From NCBI RefSeq assembly GCF_001642085.1, contig NZ_CP014699.1, positions 1,798,001-1,862,000 on the forward strand: 64,000 nt of DNA, written 5' to 3'. The notes below the pieces were generated by a model that did not search any database, was not told where the DNA came from, and saw only the letters and a list, made by a program, of their open reading frames with translations. Both the position numbers and the translations under genes were made by a program. Shown here piece by piece: positions 50,771 through 61,027 of this stretch (position 1 is the stretch's first letter; every line of letters starts with the position of its first letter). The DNA is from Streptococcus pantholopis (GTDB taxonomy: Bacteria; Bacillota; Bacilli; Lactobacillales; Streptococcaceae).

Positions 50771-52126
50771 TTAAACATTTTTGATTTGGGCCCGTTCTCT
50801 TTTCTTAAGCAGATAACCAGCTGCAATAAGAAGGACGCCAACTAAAATATAGCCGATAACCCCAATATGGGATACTGCTGCAAAAAGTCCTGTAAATGGA
50901 TTTGCAGATGGATTCAAGGAAGAATACATTACTCCTTCTTTAGCACCTGCACCAAACTTTTGGAAGACTTCATTAGTTGCTGGTGTCATCCAAGAGGATA
51001 TATATAAACCGCCTCCAAATAAAATCACTGAAGTTAACCAAGTGCGAATAATATTACCCTTAAATACGGGAACCATGCACGCAATGAAAAAAACAAACTG
51101 CGATAAATCTCCAAGCGGCATAACTTTATTCCCTGGGAGAAGGACTGCCAGAATAACCATTACGGGAATAAGAAGAAGAGCAGGTGCAATGACTGACGGG
51201 TTCCCTACAATAAGTGCAGTATCCATACCAACAGTAATTTCGCGGTCTGGAAATTTTTTAACCAATTTCTTGCGGGCAGCATTAGAAAGCGGTACTAGAC
51301 CTTCCATCATAATTGAGGTCATTTTGGGCAAAAGGAGCATAACAGCTGCTAGATACATACCAAGCTGCAAGCTTGAAATAATTGTCGTATATGGACTGCT
51401 CCAGTCATAGCCAAATAAACCCAAAAGCACGCCAAGGATAAATCCTATAATTGTAGGATCGCCTAAAACACCAAAACGCTTTTGAATAGACTCCGCCGTA
51501 ACATTCCAGTGACGTAAACCGGGGATACGGTCATAAATCCAATTAAACGGATAAGCAAATAAAAGATAGGTATTTGCAACAGGGTGGGATATCGAAACCC
51601 CTTTAGGCAATCCAAAAAACTCATTATTACGTTTGGCACCTAAATCTGCTGCAATCAGAGCCCAGACATGGAAAAGTCCTGCAGTTAAAACACCGTATAA
51701 AAAATTACCGGAATAAACTGCAACAATAGCACCCATAGATGCATTTTGATGAAGATTGAAAACGTCAACATTAGCGCAGTCTGTCAGCCTCAGCACCAAA
51801 AGTCCTATATTTATACCAACACAGAGGGGAATAATGATGGCTCCCATATTAGAACCAAATCCCATGACAGCTGTAGCCGCACCACCTACATCAATGGCGC
51901 TGAGAGAAGAGCCGGTTTTCTCAGCTAAGCCTGTAATCGCTGGTTCCATTTTTTCCAGCATAAAATTAATCACAAGAGATAGAGCAATAAAACCGATTCC
52001 AACCTTCATTGCTGATTGAATAGCTTCAGAAATTGGCCTGCGTAATATCAGCATGAAAAGTAGGAAAATTAACGGAATAAAAATAAAATTTCCTAAATCG
52101 TTGACAAAATTTGTAATCACTTCCAT
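50771..52126 (-). CDS. PTS system EIIC component (galactitol type)
   Basis: This 451-aa sugar-transporting membrane subunit of the GatC family (EIIC-GAT) has about ten to eleven membrane segments (for example FIFIPLIFLLFMLILRRPI at the start). Conserved regions include the AATAVMGFGSNMGAIIIPLC stretch and FNLHQNASMGAIVAVYSGNF. It brings in a hexitol- or ketose-like sugar and phosphorylates it. Its operon partners point to a substrate that needs two isomerases rather than a dehydrogenase. Confidence 0.9.
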   Translation of the reverse strand: MEVITNFVNDLGNFIFIPLIFLLFMLILRRPISEAIQSAMKVGIGFIALSLVINFMLEKMEPAITGLAEKTGSSLSAIDVGGAATAVMGFGSNMGAIIIPLCVGINIGLLVLRLTDCANVDVFNLHQNASMGAIVAVYSGNFLYGVLTAGLFHVWALIAADLGAKRNNEFFGLPKGVSISHPVANTYLLFAYPFNWIYDRIPGLRHWNVTAESIQKRFGVLGDPTIIGFILGVLLGLFGYDWSSPYTTIISSLQLGMYLAAVMLLLPKMTSIMMEGLVPLSNAARKKLVKKFPDREITVGMDTALIVGNPSVIAPALLLIPVMVILAVLLPGNKVMPLGDLSQFVFFIACMVPVFKGNIIRTWLTSVILFGGGLYISSWMTPATNEVFQKFGAGAKEGVMYSSLNPSANPFTGLFAAVSHIGVIGYILVGVLLIAAGYLLKKRERAQIKNV

Positions 52127-52162
52127 TTTTATTTTAGCCAGTCAGTTCTGGCCCCTCCTTTA

Positions 52163-52681
52163 TTACTCAGGCCGGAATCCCATATTCCATGCAACATAGC
52201 TAGGTTTTTTTAATAAACGATTATCATCATCCTCTGCTTCTAATAAATTCTTCTTTGAATTTTCTCGAGCTGTTTCAAAATTAAATGGCTCATCGTACCA
52301 TGCATCTACGATTTGCTTGATATATTCAAAACCATTGACACGGCATCCTAAACCTATGACCTGCACATTATTGCTAAGTCTTGCACGTTTTGCCGAGTAA
52401 GGATTAGTTACAGCAGCAGCTCTAATACCCCAATGCTTATTAATTTGGCAAGTAAAGCCAATTCCTGTTCCACAGATATAAATCCCTAATCTGCATTTAT
52501 CACGTTGAATAACCTCTGCCATTTCATCTGCCAAGACTGCAAAAGTATTAACACCTTCTTCCGGTTTTTTCACAGGATCATAAACTATCTCTGCGTTTTT
52601 TTCTTCAATAAGATAAGTTCTGAGTGCCTCTTTTGTCTCAAAACCTAAATCATCACAAGCAATGGCAATTTTCGTCTTCAT
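52163..52681 (-). CDS. RpiB/LacAB-family sugar-phosphate isomerase
   Basis: The 172-aa protein starts MKTKIAIACDDLGFETKEAL and has the ICGTGIGFTCQINKHWGIRAA loop of RpiB/LacA/LacB enzymes, which interconvert aldose and ketose phosphates. The ATG at 52681 has AGGAGGTG upstream. It is the first gene of the PTS operon, 36 bp before EIIC. Residues in the loop (CGTG) fit the catalytic cysteine of RpiB. Substrate (a pentose or hexose phosphate) is not clear. Confidence 0.83.
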   Translation of the reverse strand: MKTKIAIACDDLGFETKEALRTYLIEEKNAEIVYDPVKKPEEGVNTFAVLADEMAEVIQRDKCRLGIYICGTGIGFTCQINKHWGIRAAAVTNPYSAKRARLSNNVQVIGLGCRVNGFEYIKQIVDAWYDEPFNFETARENSKKNLLEAEDDDNRLLKKPSYVAWNMGFRPE

Positions 52682-52721
52682 TTTTACACCTCCTAGAAAC
52701 CGTTTTCTTTTCCACAATTCT

Positions 52722-52827
52722 ATTCTATCATTGGTTTTTGTTGGTGTCAATAGTTTTTTATTTGTTTTTATTGTTTTTTATTGGTTTTTTAAAAAATGCT
52801 TGTTTTTCCTTTTTTTTGCTATATAAT
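52722..52827. promoter_or_regulatory. Divergent promoters and T-rich operator repeats between the PTS operon and its DeoR regulator
   Basis: For the PTS operon (minus strand) TTGACA (52745-52750), 17 bp, TAGAAT (52722-52727) is a near-consensus promoter. For the regulator (plus strand) TATAAT lies at 52822-52827. Between them GTTTTTT/GTTTTTATTG-type direct repeats occur several times (52729-52792), probably the DeoR binding sites. Confidence 0.7.
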
Positions 52828-52855
52828 TATTTTTAGAATAAAAGGAGGTGGATAT

Positions 52856-53608
52856 ATGTTATTGGAAAAACGGCGTCAGCTTATACTTGATGAACTAAAA
52901 AGCAATGGCATTATTTATGTCAGTAAGCTGTCTAAACAGTTTAGTGTTAGCTACGAGACAATTCGTAAAGACTTATCTTATCTGGAAAAAAAAGGATTGC
53001 TGATTAAGAGTCATGGCGGAGCTATCTTAAAACAAAATGCTATCGAGCTGTCCTACAATACTAGAGAAAAAGAAAATGCTTCTGATAAAAAAAGAATTGC
53101 GCAAAAAGCTTTGGAGCTTATCCCAGATAACTCTTCTGTCATCATTGGAACAGGGAGCACAACTGTTGAACTCGCATATTTATTAGCTCAAAAATCCGGT
53201 TATAAAATTTTTACAGATTCCTTACCTGTCACTAATGCTCTTGTTAACTCAGATAATCAGCTTTTCTTTTTTGGAGGGGAATTTCGTCCAAAAAGCTCAT
53301 CTGTTTTTGGTGGATGGACAATATCACAAATAAAACAAGTTTTTGTTGATATGTGTTTTTTAGGGTCAGATGGTTTTCTAAACATTGACGGTCCCTCAAG
53401 CCCATCCTCTTCAGACGTTTTTATTGATCAAGAAATTTTAAAGCAGTCTGATAAAGCCTATATTTTAGCTGATTCTAGTAAATTTGAACGAAAGAGTCTT
53501 TATAAAATATGCAACTGGTCAAACATTACTGCCCTAATTACAAACTCAGATGCTAATCAGTCAAAACGTCTGGATATTGAAAAACAAACTAAGGTTATTA
53601 TGACATAA
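52856..53608 (+). CDS. DeoR-family sugar regulator
   Basis: The 250-aa protein starts MLLEKRRQLILDELKSNGII. It has the DeoR helix-turn-helix (VSKLSKQFSVSYETIRKDLS) and a C-terminal phosphosugar-sensing domain (VIIGTGSTTVELAYLLAQK, FFGGEFRPKSSSVFGG, CFLGSDGF, ADSSKFERKSLYKI). AAAGGAGG precedes the ATG at 52856. It is divergent from the PTS operon and very likely represses it in the absence of the sugar phosphate. Confidence 0.9.
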   Translation: MLLEKRRQLILDELKSNGIIYVSKLSKQFSVSYETIRKDLSYLEKKGLLIKSHGGAILKQNAIELSYNTREKENASDKKRIAQKALELIPDNSSVIIGTGSTTVELAYLLAQKSGYKIFTDSLPVTNALVNSDNQLFFFGGEFRPKSSSVFGGWTISQIKQVFVDMCFLGSDGFLNIDGPSSPSSSDVFIDQEILKQSDKAYILADSSKFERKSLYKICNWSNITALITNSDANQSKRLDIEKQTKVIMT

Positions 53609-53611
53609 AAA

Positions 53612-53655
53612 ACACCCCCAAAATTAGTTTTACATCTAACATTCGAGGGTGTCTA
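53612..53655. terminator. Terminator between the DeoR gene and tsaD
   Basis: ACACCC and GGGTGT close a stem flanked by an A-run and TCTATTTAATT, shared by the convergent genes on either side. Confidence 0.65.
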
Positions 53656-53675
53656 TTTAATTATAAAATGATATA

Positions 53676-54686
53676 TCAAGGCAACCTAGCAAACGATAAA
53701 CTCGGGCGGGCGTTCAAATCGAGGCCTGCCCTATGGCCTTTTTCATATTCAGCAGCAGCCGCCAGAGCAATCATACCGGCATTGTCTCCGCACAGCCGCA
53801 AAGGCGGAATCAGAACATCAACATCTTTTATTTCAGCAGCCAGACGTTCCCGCAGGCCCTGATTAGCCGCAACACCGCCGGCTACAACCAAAGTTTTGAC
53901 AGGGTAAGCCTGCAGTGCTTTTTGGGTTTTAATCAGAAGAACATCTAACACTGCCTCCTGAAAAGAAGCACAGAGGTCTTCTTTGCTCAGGCTGTCGCCT
54001 TTTTGCTCAGCCTTATGGCAAAGATTGATAAAGGCTGATTTAAGGCCCGAAAAGGAAAAATCCAGGCTGTCATCATTAATCATAGCCCGCGGAAATTCAT
54101 AGCGATCCTTGCCCTGATGAGCCAGCCGGTCAATTTCCCGGCCAGCCGGATAAGAAAGCGCCATGACCCGGCCTACCTTGTCGTAAGCTTCACCAACAGC
54201 ATCATCGCGTGTTTCCCCAACAATATAGTATTCTCCCGGTTCTGTCACATAAACCAGCTCTGTGTGACCGCCCGAGACTAAGAGAGCCAGCAAAGGATAA
54301 GTCAATTCTCCCTGTTCACGCGCAGCCATCAGATGTCCGGCCATATGATTGACCGGAATCAGCGGCAGCTTATTGGCCCAAGCAAAAGCTTTAGCAGCAG
54401 CCAAGCCCACCAAAAGAGCACCGACAAGCCCAGGACCGTATGTCACAGCAACAGCAGTCAAGTCAGAGGCCTGAAGTCCAGCTTCTGCCAGAGCATCCTG
54501 CAGACAGTCCGTTATCACTTCAACATGATGCCGGCTGGCAACTTCCGGTACAACGCCGCCAAAGCGCTTGTGACTTTCAACTTGGCTGGCAATCACATTA
54601 GACAGAAGCTCCTCTTCATTTTTTAAAACAGCGACACTGGTCTCATCGCAAGACGTCTCTATTGCCAGAATATATCTATCTTTCAT
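53676..54686 (-). CDS. tsaD: tRNA threonylcarbamoyltransferase subunit TsaD
   Basis: The 336-aa ATPase subunit, with TsaB, TsaE and TsaC, makes the t6A modification of tRNA. It has the N-terminal [13 protein letters not shown], the metal-binding [10 protein letters not shown], and the [10 protein letters not shown] and [15 protein letters not shown] motifs. It overlaps rimI by 11 nt at its start, giving a tsaB-rimI-tsaD operon, the usual streptococcal order. Confidence 0.95.
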   Translation of the reverse strand: MKDRYILAIETSCDETSVAVLKNEEELLSNVIASQVESHKRFGGVVPEVASRHHVEVITDCLQDALAEAGLQASDLTAVAVTYGPGLVGALLVGLAAAKAFAWANKLPLIPVNHMAGHLMAAREQGELTYPLLALLVSGGHTELVYVTEPGEYYIVGETRDDAVGEAYDKVGRVMALSYPAGREIDRLAHQGKDRYEFPRAMINDDSLDFSFSGLKSAFINLCHKAEQKGDSLSKEDLCASFQEAVLDVLLIKTQKALQAYPVKTLVVAGGVAANQGLRERLAAEIKDVDVLIPPLRLCGDNAGMIALAAAAEYEKGHRAGLDLNARPSLSFARLP

Positions 54687-55101
54687 AGCCTCCCTCTCTT
54701 TTCATGACAATGGCCGGCTCCAGCGGCTCCTGATAATAATTTTGACGCTTACCAACTATTTCAAAGCCAAATTTCCGATACAGAGCCTGAGCTGCTCGGT
54801 TGGACTCCCTGACTTCAAGAAAAATCGGAAAATCAAGTTTATCAAGATGAGAAAGAAGCTGGGAACCCAGCCCTTGCCCCTGATACTGCCGCATAACAGC
54901 AATGTTAGTAATTTCCAGCTCACCAACTAAATGTTGGACGGATAAAAAACCGGCAATCTTCTCCTGAGCCTGAACAAAAAAATAATCCACATGGTCCTGT
55001 TCCATATCCTTGGCAATTTGTTGCTCAGACCAAGGAGAGCTGCCGTATACATCCTCTAAAACAGCAAGAACAGCAGCTGCTTTTTCTTTTATCATCTTCA
55101 T
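54676..55101 (-). CDS. rimI: Ribosomal-protein-alanine N-acetyltransferase-like protein RimI
   Basis: The 141-aa GNAT acetyltransferase has the acetyl-CoA site in [20 protein letters not shown], followed by [20 protein letters not shown] typical of RimI. It follows tsaB and overlaps tsaD. The family acetylates N termini of proteins such as ribosomal S18; the target here is assumed from the family. The tsaB stop and rimI start are adjacent. Confidence 0.9.
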   Translation of the reverse strand: MKMIKEKAAAVLAVLEDVYGSSPWSEQQIAKDMEQDHVDYFFVQAQEKIAGFLSVQHLVGELEITNIAVMRQYQGQGLGSQLLSHLDKLDFPIFLEVRESNRAAQALYRKFGFEIVGKRQNYYQEPLEPAIVMKREGGYER

Positions 55102-55797
55102 TTAAATCCGTTTAATGTAGCCTTCCTTGCGGCCTGCTGACTGCTGGTGGTCTCTCAGCCAATTCTCTTCAGCCTCCACACGTTTTAAATACTGCGGAAC
55201 AAAAGCAGCTGTATCAACAGGCTCTAAATGGCCTGCCAGTTTCCCAATTTCATAGGCTGACGGACGGGTGGCCATGATTTCAGCCTGGGGCAAAGCAGCC
55301 TTAATCTGATCCTGAAAAGCAGCTGCCTCACCGACAAACAAAAGAGATTTCACCGATGACAGGCGGTCTAATATTTCCGTCAAGGGTGCGTAGCAGTCCG
55401 GCCAAACGGACTCTCCCTTTTCATAGCAGCCTGCATAAACATGATTGCGCCTGGCATCGATCAGCGGAACAACCAGTCCTTGAAAGTCAATCCCTGCTGC
55501 AAGGGCATAAAGACTGGAGACCCCAACTAAATCAATACCTAGAGTATAAGCCAAAGTCTTAGCTGTTGCAGCAGCTATGCGCAGCCCCGTATAAGAACCG
55601 GGACCGTGCGCCACAGCTATACGGTCCAGATGCTCGGCCTCCAAATCAGCTGATGCTAGCAAAAAATCAATAGAAGGCATCAGGCTGATACTATGATTCT
55701 TTTTGACATTAATCGTTACATCGGCCAGCAGCTTCTGCTTATCCAGCAGAGCCGCTGACTGCGTCCGATTTGAAGTATCAAAGGCTAAAATTTTCAT
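55102..55797 (-). CDS. tsaB: tRNA threonylcarbamoyladenosine biosynthesis protein TsaB
   Basis: The 231-aa protein starts MKILAFDTSNRTQSAALLDK and has VAHGPGSYTGLRIAAATAKT, the conserved TsaB stretch. It pairs with TsaD in t6A synthesis. The ATG at 55797 has AGAGG at suitable distance (9 nt); an ATG two codons earlier would be too close. First gene of the operon; a possible promoter (TAAAAT) lies about 40 nt upstream. Confidence 0.93.
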   Translation of the reverse strand: MKILAFDTSNRTQSAALLDKQKLLADVTINVKKNHSISLMPSIDFLLASADLEAEHLDRIAVAHGPGSYTGLRIAAATAKTLAYTLGIDLVGVSSLYALAAGIDFQGLVVPLIDARRNHVYAGCYEKGESVWPDCYAPLTEILDRLSSVKSLLFVGEAAAFQDQIKAALPQAEIMATRPSAYEIGKLAGHLEPVDTAAFVPQYLKRVEAEENWLRDHQQSAGRKEGYIKRI

Positions 55798-56007
55798 TAT
55801 CATGGACCTCTCTACTAAATCACTACTCTTACTATTTTACACTAGTTTTGCTGAATTGTTGATTATTTGCTTAAAAAACCAAAAAAAGACACGCTGGCAC
55901 TACCACTCATTCAGAAAGGCTGCTCCTTAGTCTCTATATCTGCTAATACTGCTGCTTAAAATACAGCAGACTTTTTGTTTTAATACTTTTACTAAAAAGC
56001 AATAATA

Positions 56008-56016
56008 TGATATAAT
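56008..56016 (+). promoter_or_regulatory. Promoter of rpoY-rnjA
   Basis: TGATATAAT is an extended -10 with full TATAAT, with a TTTACT as weak -35. The leader before rpoY is about 130 nt. A hairpin with T-run occurs just upstream (55949-55979). Confidence 0.65.
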
Positions 56017-56151
56017 TCTACTAACTGCACAGAATCACGCCAAATCTATTACACAGTAACAACTGAATAGGCAAACAGTCAAAGGCCGAAACGGTCTGTC
56101 TTGGCTGCTTTGTTATGGTTTGGATTAATCCTCTCAGAAAGGAAGAGAAAA

Positions 56152-56382
56152 ATGATTTACAAAGTTTTCTATCAAGAAACAGCAGACCGCAGTCCGCGCC
56201 GCGAACAAACCAAGGCGATTTATATAGACATCGACGCTGATCAGGAGCTTGAAGGGCGGATTAAAGCCCGGAAGCTGGTTGAAGAGAAAACAAATTATAA
56301 TATTGAATGGATTGAATTACTCTCAGAAAAGCATCTCGAATACGAAAAAGAAACAGGTGTCTTTTCTTTAACAGAACTCTAG
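56152..56382 (+). CDS. rpoY: RNA polymerase epsilon subunit
   Basis: The 76-aa protein [20 protein letters not shown]... ends GVFSLTEL, the typical streptococcal epsilon (RpoY/YkzG), a small RNA polymerase subunit of Firmicutes. The ATG at 56152 has AAAGGAAGAG before it; the frame upstream is noncoding. It precedes rnjA by 137 bp, as commonly seen. Confidence 0.93.
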   Translation: MIYKVFYQETADRSPRREQTKAIYIDIDADQELEGRIKARKLVEEKTNYNIEWIELLSEKHLEYEKETGVFSLTEL

Positions 56383-56519
56383 AAAGGAGCTGACTGACGG
56401 ACTGTTAACAGTTAGGCTGCTGCTTTTGCAGCTCAGCTGCAGGAAATCGTCTTACAGGAGAGCGCTTTCTCAATTTTTCTTCCTGCATCTGTAACTGTTT
56501 TGTCCTTAATATCTCTATT

Positions 56520-58202
56520 ATGTCACATATCAATTTAAAACCCAAAGAAGTCGGTGTTTATGCTATCGGCGGCCTCGGAGAAATCGGGAAAAATACCTAC
56601 GGTATTGAGTATCAGGATGAAATCGTCATCGTTGATGCCGGCATTAAGTTCCCGGAAGATGATCTCCTAGGGATCGACTATGTTATCCCCGACTACTCTT
56701 ATATTGTTGAAAACATAGACCGCATCAAAGCATTAGTAATTACACACGGCCACGAAGACCATATCGGAGGAATTCCCTTTCTGCTCAAACAGGCCAATAT
56801 TCCTATCTACGCAGGCCCGCTGGCATTGGCTTTGATTCGCGGAAAATTAGAAGAACACGGTCTGCTGCGCGATGCCAAAATGTACGAAATCAACCACAAC
56901 ACTGAACTGACTTTCAAAAACCTCAGTGTCACTTTTTTTCGGACGACCCACTCTATTCCTGAGCCCTTAGGCATTGTTGTCCATACCCCTCAAGGAAAGG
57001 TTGTTTGCACAGGAGACTTCAAGTTTGACTTCACACCGGTGGGCGAACCTGCTGACCTCCACCGCATGGCTGCTCTTGGTGAAGATGGTGTCCTATGTCT
57101 GCTGTCTGATTCCACCAACGCTGAAATACCTACCTTTACCAACTCTGAAAAAGTAGTCGGCCAGTCCATTATGAAAATCATTGAAGATATTCACGGCCGG
57201 ATTATTTTTGCATCTTTTGCGTCCAATATTTTTCGTCTCCAGCAGGCAGCTGAAGCAGCCGTGAAAGCCGGACGGAAGATTGCTGTTTTTGGACGCTCTA
57301 TGGAAAAAGCAATCGTTAACGGAGTAGAACTCGGTTATATAAAGGTTCCTAAAGGTACTTTTATCGAACCCAGCGAACTCAAGGATTACCATGCCAGTGA
57401 AATCATGATTATGTGTACCGGCAGTCAGGGAGAATCAATGGCTGCTCTGGCTCGCATAGCTAACGGCACCCACCGTCAAGTGACACTCCAGCCCGGAGAT
57501 ACTGTTATTTTCTCATCCAGTCCGATTCCGGGCAATACAACCAGTGTCAACCGGCTGATTAACACTATCCAAGAGGCCGGTGTTGAAGTTATCCACGGCA
57601 AGGTTAATAACATCCACACCTCAGGGCACGGCGGGCAGCAGGAACAAAAATTAATGCTGCGCCTCATGAAACCAAAATATTTTATGCCGGTTCACGGGGA
57701 ATACCGCATGCAGAAGGTCCATGCCGGACTGGCCGTTGACACAGGAATCCCTGAGGAAAATATTTTTATCATGGAAAACGGCGATGTTCTGGCTCTGACC
57801 GATCATTCCGCCAGACGGGCCGGCCATTTTAACGCTCAGGATATTTATGTTGACGGCAACGGTATTGGAGACATCGGCGCAGCAGTGCTGCGGGACCGGC
57901 ATGACTTGGCAGAAGACGGTGTTGTCTTAGCTGTTGCCACCGTTGATTTTAAAAGTCAGATGATTCTGGCAGGACCGGAGATTCTCAGCCGAGGTTTTAT
58001 CTATATGCGTGAATCAGGTGAGCTTATCCGGGAAAGCCAGCGGGTGCTTTTCAACGCCATTCGCATCGCTTTAAAAAACAAGGAAGCTAGCATCCAGTCC
58101 GTTAATGGCGCTATTGTCAACGCCCTGCGCCCCTTCCTCTATGAAAAAACCGAACGCGAGCCGATTATTATCCCTATGGTGCTGACACCTGACCGATCAT
58201 AA
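56520..58202 (+). CDS. rnjA: Ribonuclease J1
   Basis: RNase J1 is a 5'-3' exo- and endoribonuclease of the metallo-beta-lactamase/beta-CASP group, part of the RNA-decay machinery. The 560-aa protein has [15 protein letters not shown], the metal site [15 protein letters not shown], the beta-CASP parts ([26 protein letters not shown]) and the full-length C-terminal domain. The ATG at 56520 matches the family start but has no good ribosome-binding site; coupling to rpoY is not close, so initiation may depend on other features. Confidence 0.95.
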   Translation: MSHINLKPKEVGVYAIGGLGEIGKNTYGIEYQDEIVIVDAGIKFPEDDLLGIDYVIPDYSYIVENIDRIKALVITHGHEDHIGGIPFLLKQANIPIYAGPLALALIRGKLEEHGLLRDAKMYEINHNTELTFKNLSVTFFRTTHSIPEPLGIVVHTPQGKVVCTGDFKFDFTPVGEPADLHRMAALGEDGVLCLLSDSTNAEIPTFTNSEKVVGQSIMKIIEDIHGRIIFASFASNIFRLQQAAEAAVKAGRKIAVFGRSMEKAIVNGVELGYIKVPKGTFIEPSELKDYHASEIMIMCTGSQGESMAALARIANGTHRQVTLQPGDTVIFSSSPIPGNTTSVNRLINTIQEAGVEVIHGKVNNIHTSGHGGQQEQKLMLRLMKPKYFMPVHGEYRMQKVHAGLAVDTGIPEENIFIMENGDVLALTDHSARRAGHFNAQDIYVDGNGIGDIGAAVLRDRHDLAEDGVVLAVATVDFKSQMILAGPEILSRGFIYMRESGELIRESQRVLFNAIRIALKNKEASIQSVNGAIVNALRPFLYEKTEREPIIIPMVLTPDRS

Positions 58203-58223
58203 AAACTATTTATCCTAAAAACC

Positions 58224-58264
58224 ATAAAAGCCATACAGCAATCGTTTTGCTGTATGGCTTTTAT
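58224..58264 (+). terminator. Terminator of rpoY-rnjA
   Basis: ATAAAAGCCATACAGCA and TGCTGTATGGCTTTTAT form a perfect 17-bp stem around a 7-nt loop. Confidence 0.9.
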
Positions 58265-58347
58265 CTTTTCTTCTTTTTACCCAGCCCTGCAGAGCAGCTG
58301 CCAGCATGCGGGTTTCAGAAATCATTTATCTGATAATGTGCTCAATA

Positions 58348-59007
58348 TTAGAGACTTGGATAAATGTAAGTCACTGTTCCAGGAGTTAGGCCGTCGTTAG
58401 GATCGAACCAGCCGCGGTAGTTATCAATCCACTGCTGATCTTTGTAATTCGCTTCAAGCACTTGAATCTGGCCGTCATCTCCAACTTCAGTAACATAGGC
58501 AACATGGCCGTAACCGCCATCTGTCCAGCAAACAATAGAACCGACGGCTGGCACATAGCCGACAGCATAACCTTGTTCTGCAGCACTGGCTGCCCAGTCA
58601 CCGCCATTGCCCCACCAATCACCGGCCCAAGAAGCCAGTTCTTTTACGCCCCAAGTACACTGGCCGATAGGATAAGTATTCCCCGGTAATTCTTCTTCGG
58701 CAACAGGCTGGCTTTCAGCTGTTTCATCCCCTTCAGCAGCGAGAGCCGCAGCATTTGAATCGGTAATATTATTAGTAACATTAATTTGCTGCCCGGGAAG
58801 AATAAGACTGTTGACAGTCATGTCGTTCATAGCAGCTAACTCGTACATGTCCATACCGTATTGACTGGCAATACTAAAAAAAGAGTCCCCTTCCTGAATC
58901 GTATGGCTGTCTGCACTGACCGGAGCTGACGCAGCAAAAAAAGCAAGAGCTGCTGAAGAGCAGAGCAGGACCGAGTACGATAACTTCTTTTTTCCTAATG
59001 ACTTCAT
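58348..59007 (-). CDS. Secreted LysM-CHAP peptidoglycan hydrolase
   Basis: The 219-aa protein has a signal peptide (to about residue 32, AASAPVSA), a LysM domain at about 34-78 (HTIQEGDSFFSIASQYGMDM, PGQQINV) and a C-terminal CHAP domain with Cys in IGQCTWGVKELASWAG and His in GGYGHVAYVTEVG. It should bind peptidoglycan and cleave peptide cross-links at the surface. GGAGG precedes the ATG at 59007. A WalR-like half-site lies upstream; many such hydrolases are controlled by WalRK in streptococci. Confidence 0.92.
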   Translation of the reverse strand: MKSLGKKKLSYSVLLCSSAALAFFAASAPVSADSHTIQEGDSFFSIASQYGMDMYELAAMNDMTVNSLILPGQQINVTNNITDSNAAALAAEGDETAESQPVAEEELPGNTYPIGQCTWGVKELASWAGDWWGNGGDWAASAAEQGYAVGYVPAVGSIVCWTDGGYGHVAYVTEVGDDGQIQVLEANYKDQQWIDNYRGWFDPNDGLTPGTVTYIYPSL

Positions 59008-59035
59008 TTAATGAACCTCCGTTTGTAGTAAAAAA

Positions 59036-59080
59036 AGTATATCAGACAAATGTGACAATCCAATTAAGCTCAGGTTAACA
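59036..59080 (-). promoter_or_regulatory. Promoter and WalR-like site of the LysM-CHAP gene
   Basis: On the minus strand TGATATACT is an extended -10 (59036-59044). Upstream, TGTTAA then 5 bp then GCTTAA (59064-59080) resembles a WalR/VicR box with one good and one poor half. Confidence 0.4.
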
Positions 59081-59139
59081 AAACAACAAAACAGATTTAC
59101 AAGTGAAGCACCTATTTTTGAAAATCAAATGAACTGAAT

Positions 59140-59559
59140 ACGCTTAAGCTCTTTGCAAAATAGATATGGCTAAGTTTAGAATTTTTTTCAAGTTAGCTAG
59201 CCGTAAACGACTGAAAGTTGTGTCGCCTTAACAGTCGACCGCACCTTTCTAGTCGTTCTGGCAGGGGTGCGTCTGCGAAATCAAAGATTTCTGGCTTACC
59301 GCCAGCCGTAGACGTCTGAAGGCTTTGCCGTCCTACGGCCGACCGCACCCTTCTAGTCGTCTTGGCAGGGGTGCGCCTACGAAATCAAAGATTTCTGGCT
59401 TACCGCCATTTTTGCTTTGCTCTTTTAACGGGCTTGGTATCTTGTGAATTGAACACGCCCTAAGAGCTGTGCAAAAAAGATAGCCCTCCCTTGAGTCTTT
59501 GATGACTCGGCGGTCAGGCTCCTATTTTTGCTTTGCTCTTTTAACGGGCTTTGTATCTT
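59140..59559 (-). repeat. Hairpin-element array 5, with two nested 104-bp repeats
   Basis: On the minus strand one type-A unit starts at 59559 (the AGCCTGACCGCCGAGTCA subtype). A second, starting near 59444, opens with AAGATACCAAGCCC...GCAAAAATGG and then holds two copies of the 104-bp repeat (period from ggcttacc at 59293 and 59397), followed by a degenerate end ATCTATTTTGCAAAGAGCTTAAGCG near 59140. The internal 104-bp units contain GAAATC...GATTTC and GCCGTAG...TACGGC hairpins. This repeats the nested layout of array 3. Confidence 0.85.
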
Positions 59560-59592
59560 AAAAAAGCCCAGAGCTTTTGCTCCAGGCTTTCA
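59560..59592 (-). terminator. Terminator of glnRA
   Basis: On the minus strand AAAGCCTGGAGC and GCTCTGGGCTTT pair around AAAA, followed by T residues. It directly abuts hairpin array 5. Confidence 0.85.
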
Positions 59593-59629
59593 GCTTATAA
59601 TATGGATACGGCTGTTTAGCAGCTGATTT

Positions 59630-60976
59630 TTAATAAAGATCTAAATAATTGTCCACTTCCCACTGTGAAACAAAAGTAGCATAGCTGGCCCATTCGATAC
59701 GTTTAGCTTCGAGGAAATTAATATAGATGTGCTCCCCAAGAGCCGCTTTGATAACTTCGTCCTCCTGCAGAGCCTTCAGCGCATTATGCAGAGTAGAAGG
59801 CAGATCAATAATGCCGACTTCCCTGCGCTCCTCAGCTGTCATTGAATAGATGTTTGTTTCAATCGGAGCAGGAGCCTCAATCTTATTGGCGATACCATCC
59901 AATCCGGACTCTAAAAGAACTGCAAGCGCCAGATAAGGGTTGGCTGTAGGATCAACAGACCGCAGTTCAAGCCGGGTACTGAGTCCCCGTGAGGCTGGAA
60001 CACGGATCAGAGGCGAGCGGTTGCTGCCGGCCCAAGCGATATAAACCGGTGCTTCAAAGCCAGGAACCAGACGCTTATAGGAGTTGACTGTTGGATTCAT
60101 GATAGCAGTGTAACTGTATGCGTGCCGAATTAAACCGCCTAAGAAGTAATAGGCATCCTCAGACAGACCCATTCCTCGAGGGTCAGCCGGGTCATAAAAG
60201 GCATTTTCTCCGTTTGGGTGGAAGAGCGACATGTTGCAATGCATACCCGAGCCAGCAATACCGTATTTAGGTTTTGCCATAAATGTCGCGTACAAGCCGT
60301 GTTTGCGGGCAATGGTTTTAACGACCAGCTTAAACATCTGAATATTGTCGCAGGCTTTTAAAACATCAGCATACTTGAAGTCTATCTCATGCTGGCCGAC
60401 AGCTACTTCATGGTGGCTGGCTTCAACTTCAAAGCCCATTTCAGTCAAGACATTAACAATCTCACGGCGTGTATTATCAGCCAAATCGGTGGGGGCTAAA
60501 TCAAAGTAGCCGCCCTTATCGTTTACTTCCAGTGTCGGAACCCCTTGCTCATCCATTTTAAAAAGGAAAAATTCAGGCTCAGGTCCTAAGTTAAAGGATT
60601 TATAACCCATTTCTTCCATATGCCGCAGCGCTCTTTTCAAATTTCCGCGGGGGTCTCCAATAAATGGTTCGTTATCAGACGTATAAATATCGCAGATAAA
60701 ACCGCCGACACGGCCATTTTCATCGCCCCAGGGAAAAACTGTCCACGTATCAAGATCAGGATAAAGATACATATCGGATTCATTGATACGTACAAATCCC
60801 TCGATTGAAGAACCGTCAAACATTGCCTTATTGGCCAAAACTTTATCAACTTGCTCTTCAGTTGCAGGAAATTCAACATTTTTCATTGTCCCCAAGATAT
60901 CAGAAAACATCAAACGAATAAAAGTAACATTTTGCTCCTTAATGTCACGTTTGATGTCAGCTACAGTGATTGCCAT
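59630..60976 (-). CDS. glnA: Glutamine synthetase type I
   Basis: The enzyme makes glutamine from glutamate, ammonia and ATP and also signals nitrogen status through GlnR. The 448-aa protein has [54 protein letters not shown] and [20 protein letters not shown] regions, the full GS-I-alpha length of Firmicutes without the adenylylation site. GGAGACC precedes the ATG at 60976. It is the second gene of the glnRA operon. Confidence 0.97.
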   Translation of the reverse strand: MAITVADIKRDIKEQNVTFIRLMFSDILGTMKNVEFPATEEQVDKVLANKAMFDGSSIEGFVRINESDMYLYPDLDTWTVFPWGDENGRVGGFICDIYTSDNEPFIGDPRGNLKRALRHMEEMGYKSFNLGPEPEFFLFKMDEQGVPTLEVNDKGGYFDLAPTDLADNTRREIVNVLTEMGFEVEASHHEVAVGQHEIDFKYADVLKACDNIQMFKLVVKTIARKHGLYATFMAKPKYGIAGSGMHCNMSLFHPNGENAFYDPADPRGMGLSEDAYYFLGGLIRHAYSYTAIMNPTVNSYKRLVPGFEAPVYIAWAGSNRSPLIRVPASRGLSTRLELRSVDPTANPYLALAVLLESGLDGIANKIEAPAPIETNIYSMTAEERREVGIIDLPSTLHNALKALQEDEVIKAALGEHIYINFLEAKRIEWASYATFVSQWEVDNYLDLY

Positions 60977-61027
60977 GAAATGGTCTCCTTTTATAAAATA
61001 ACGATTAAAGTACTTCTAGTTCCAAAA

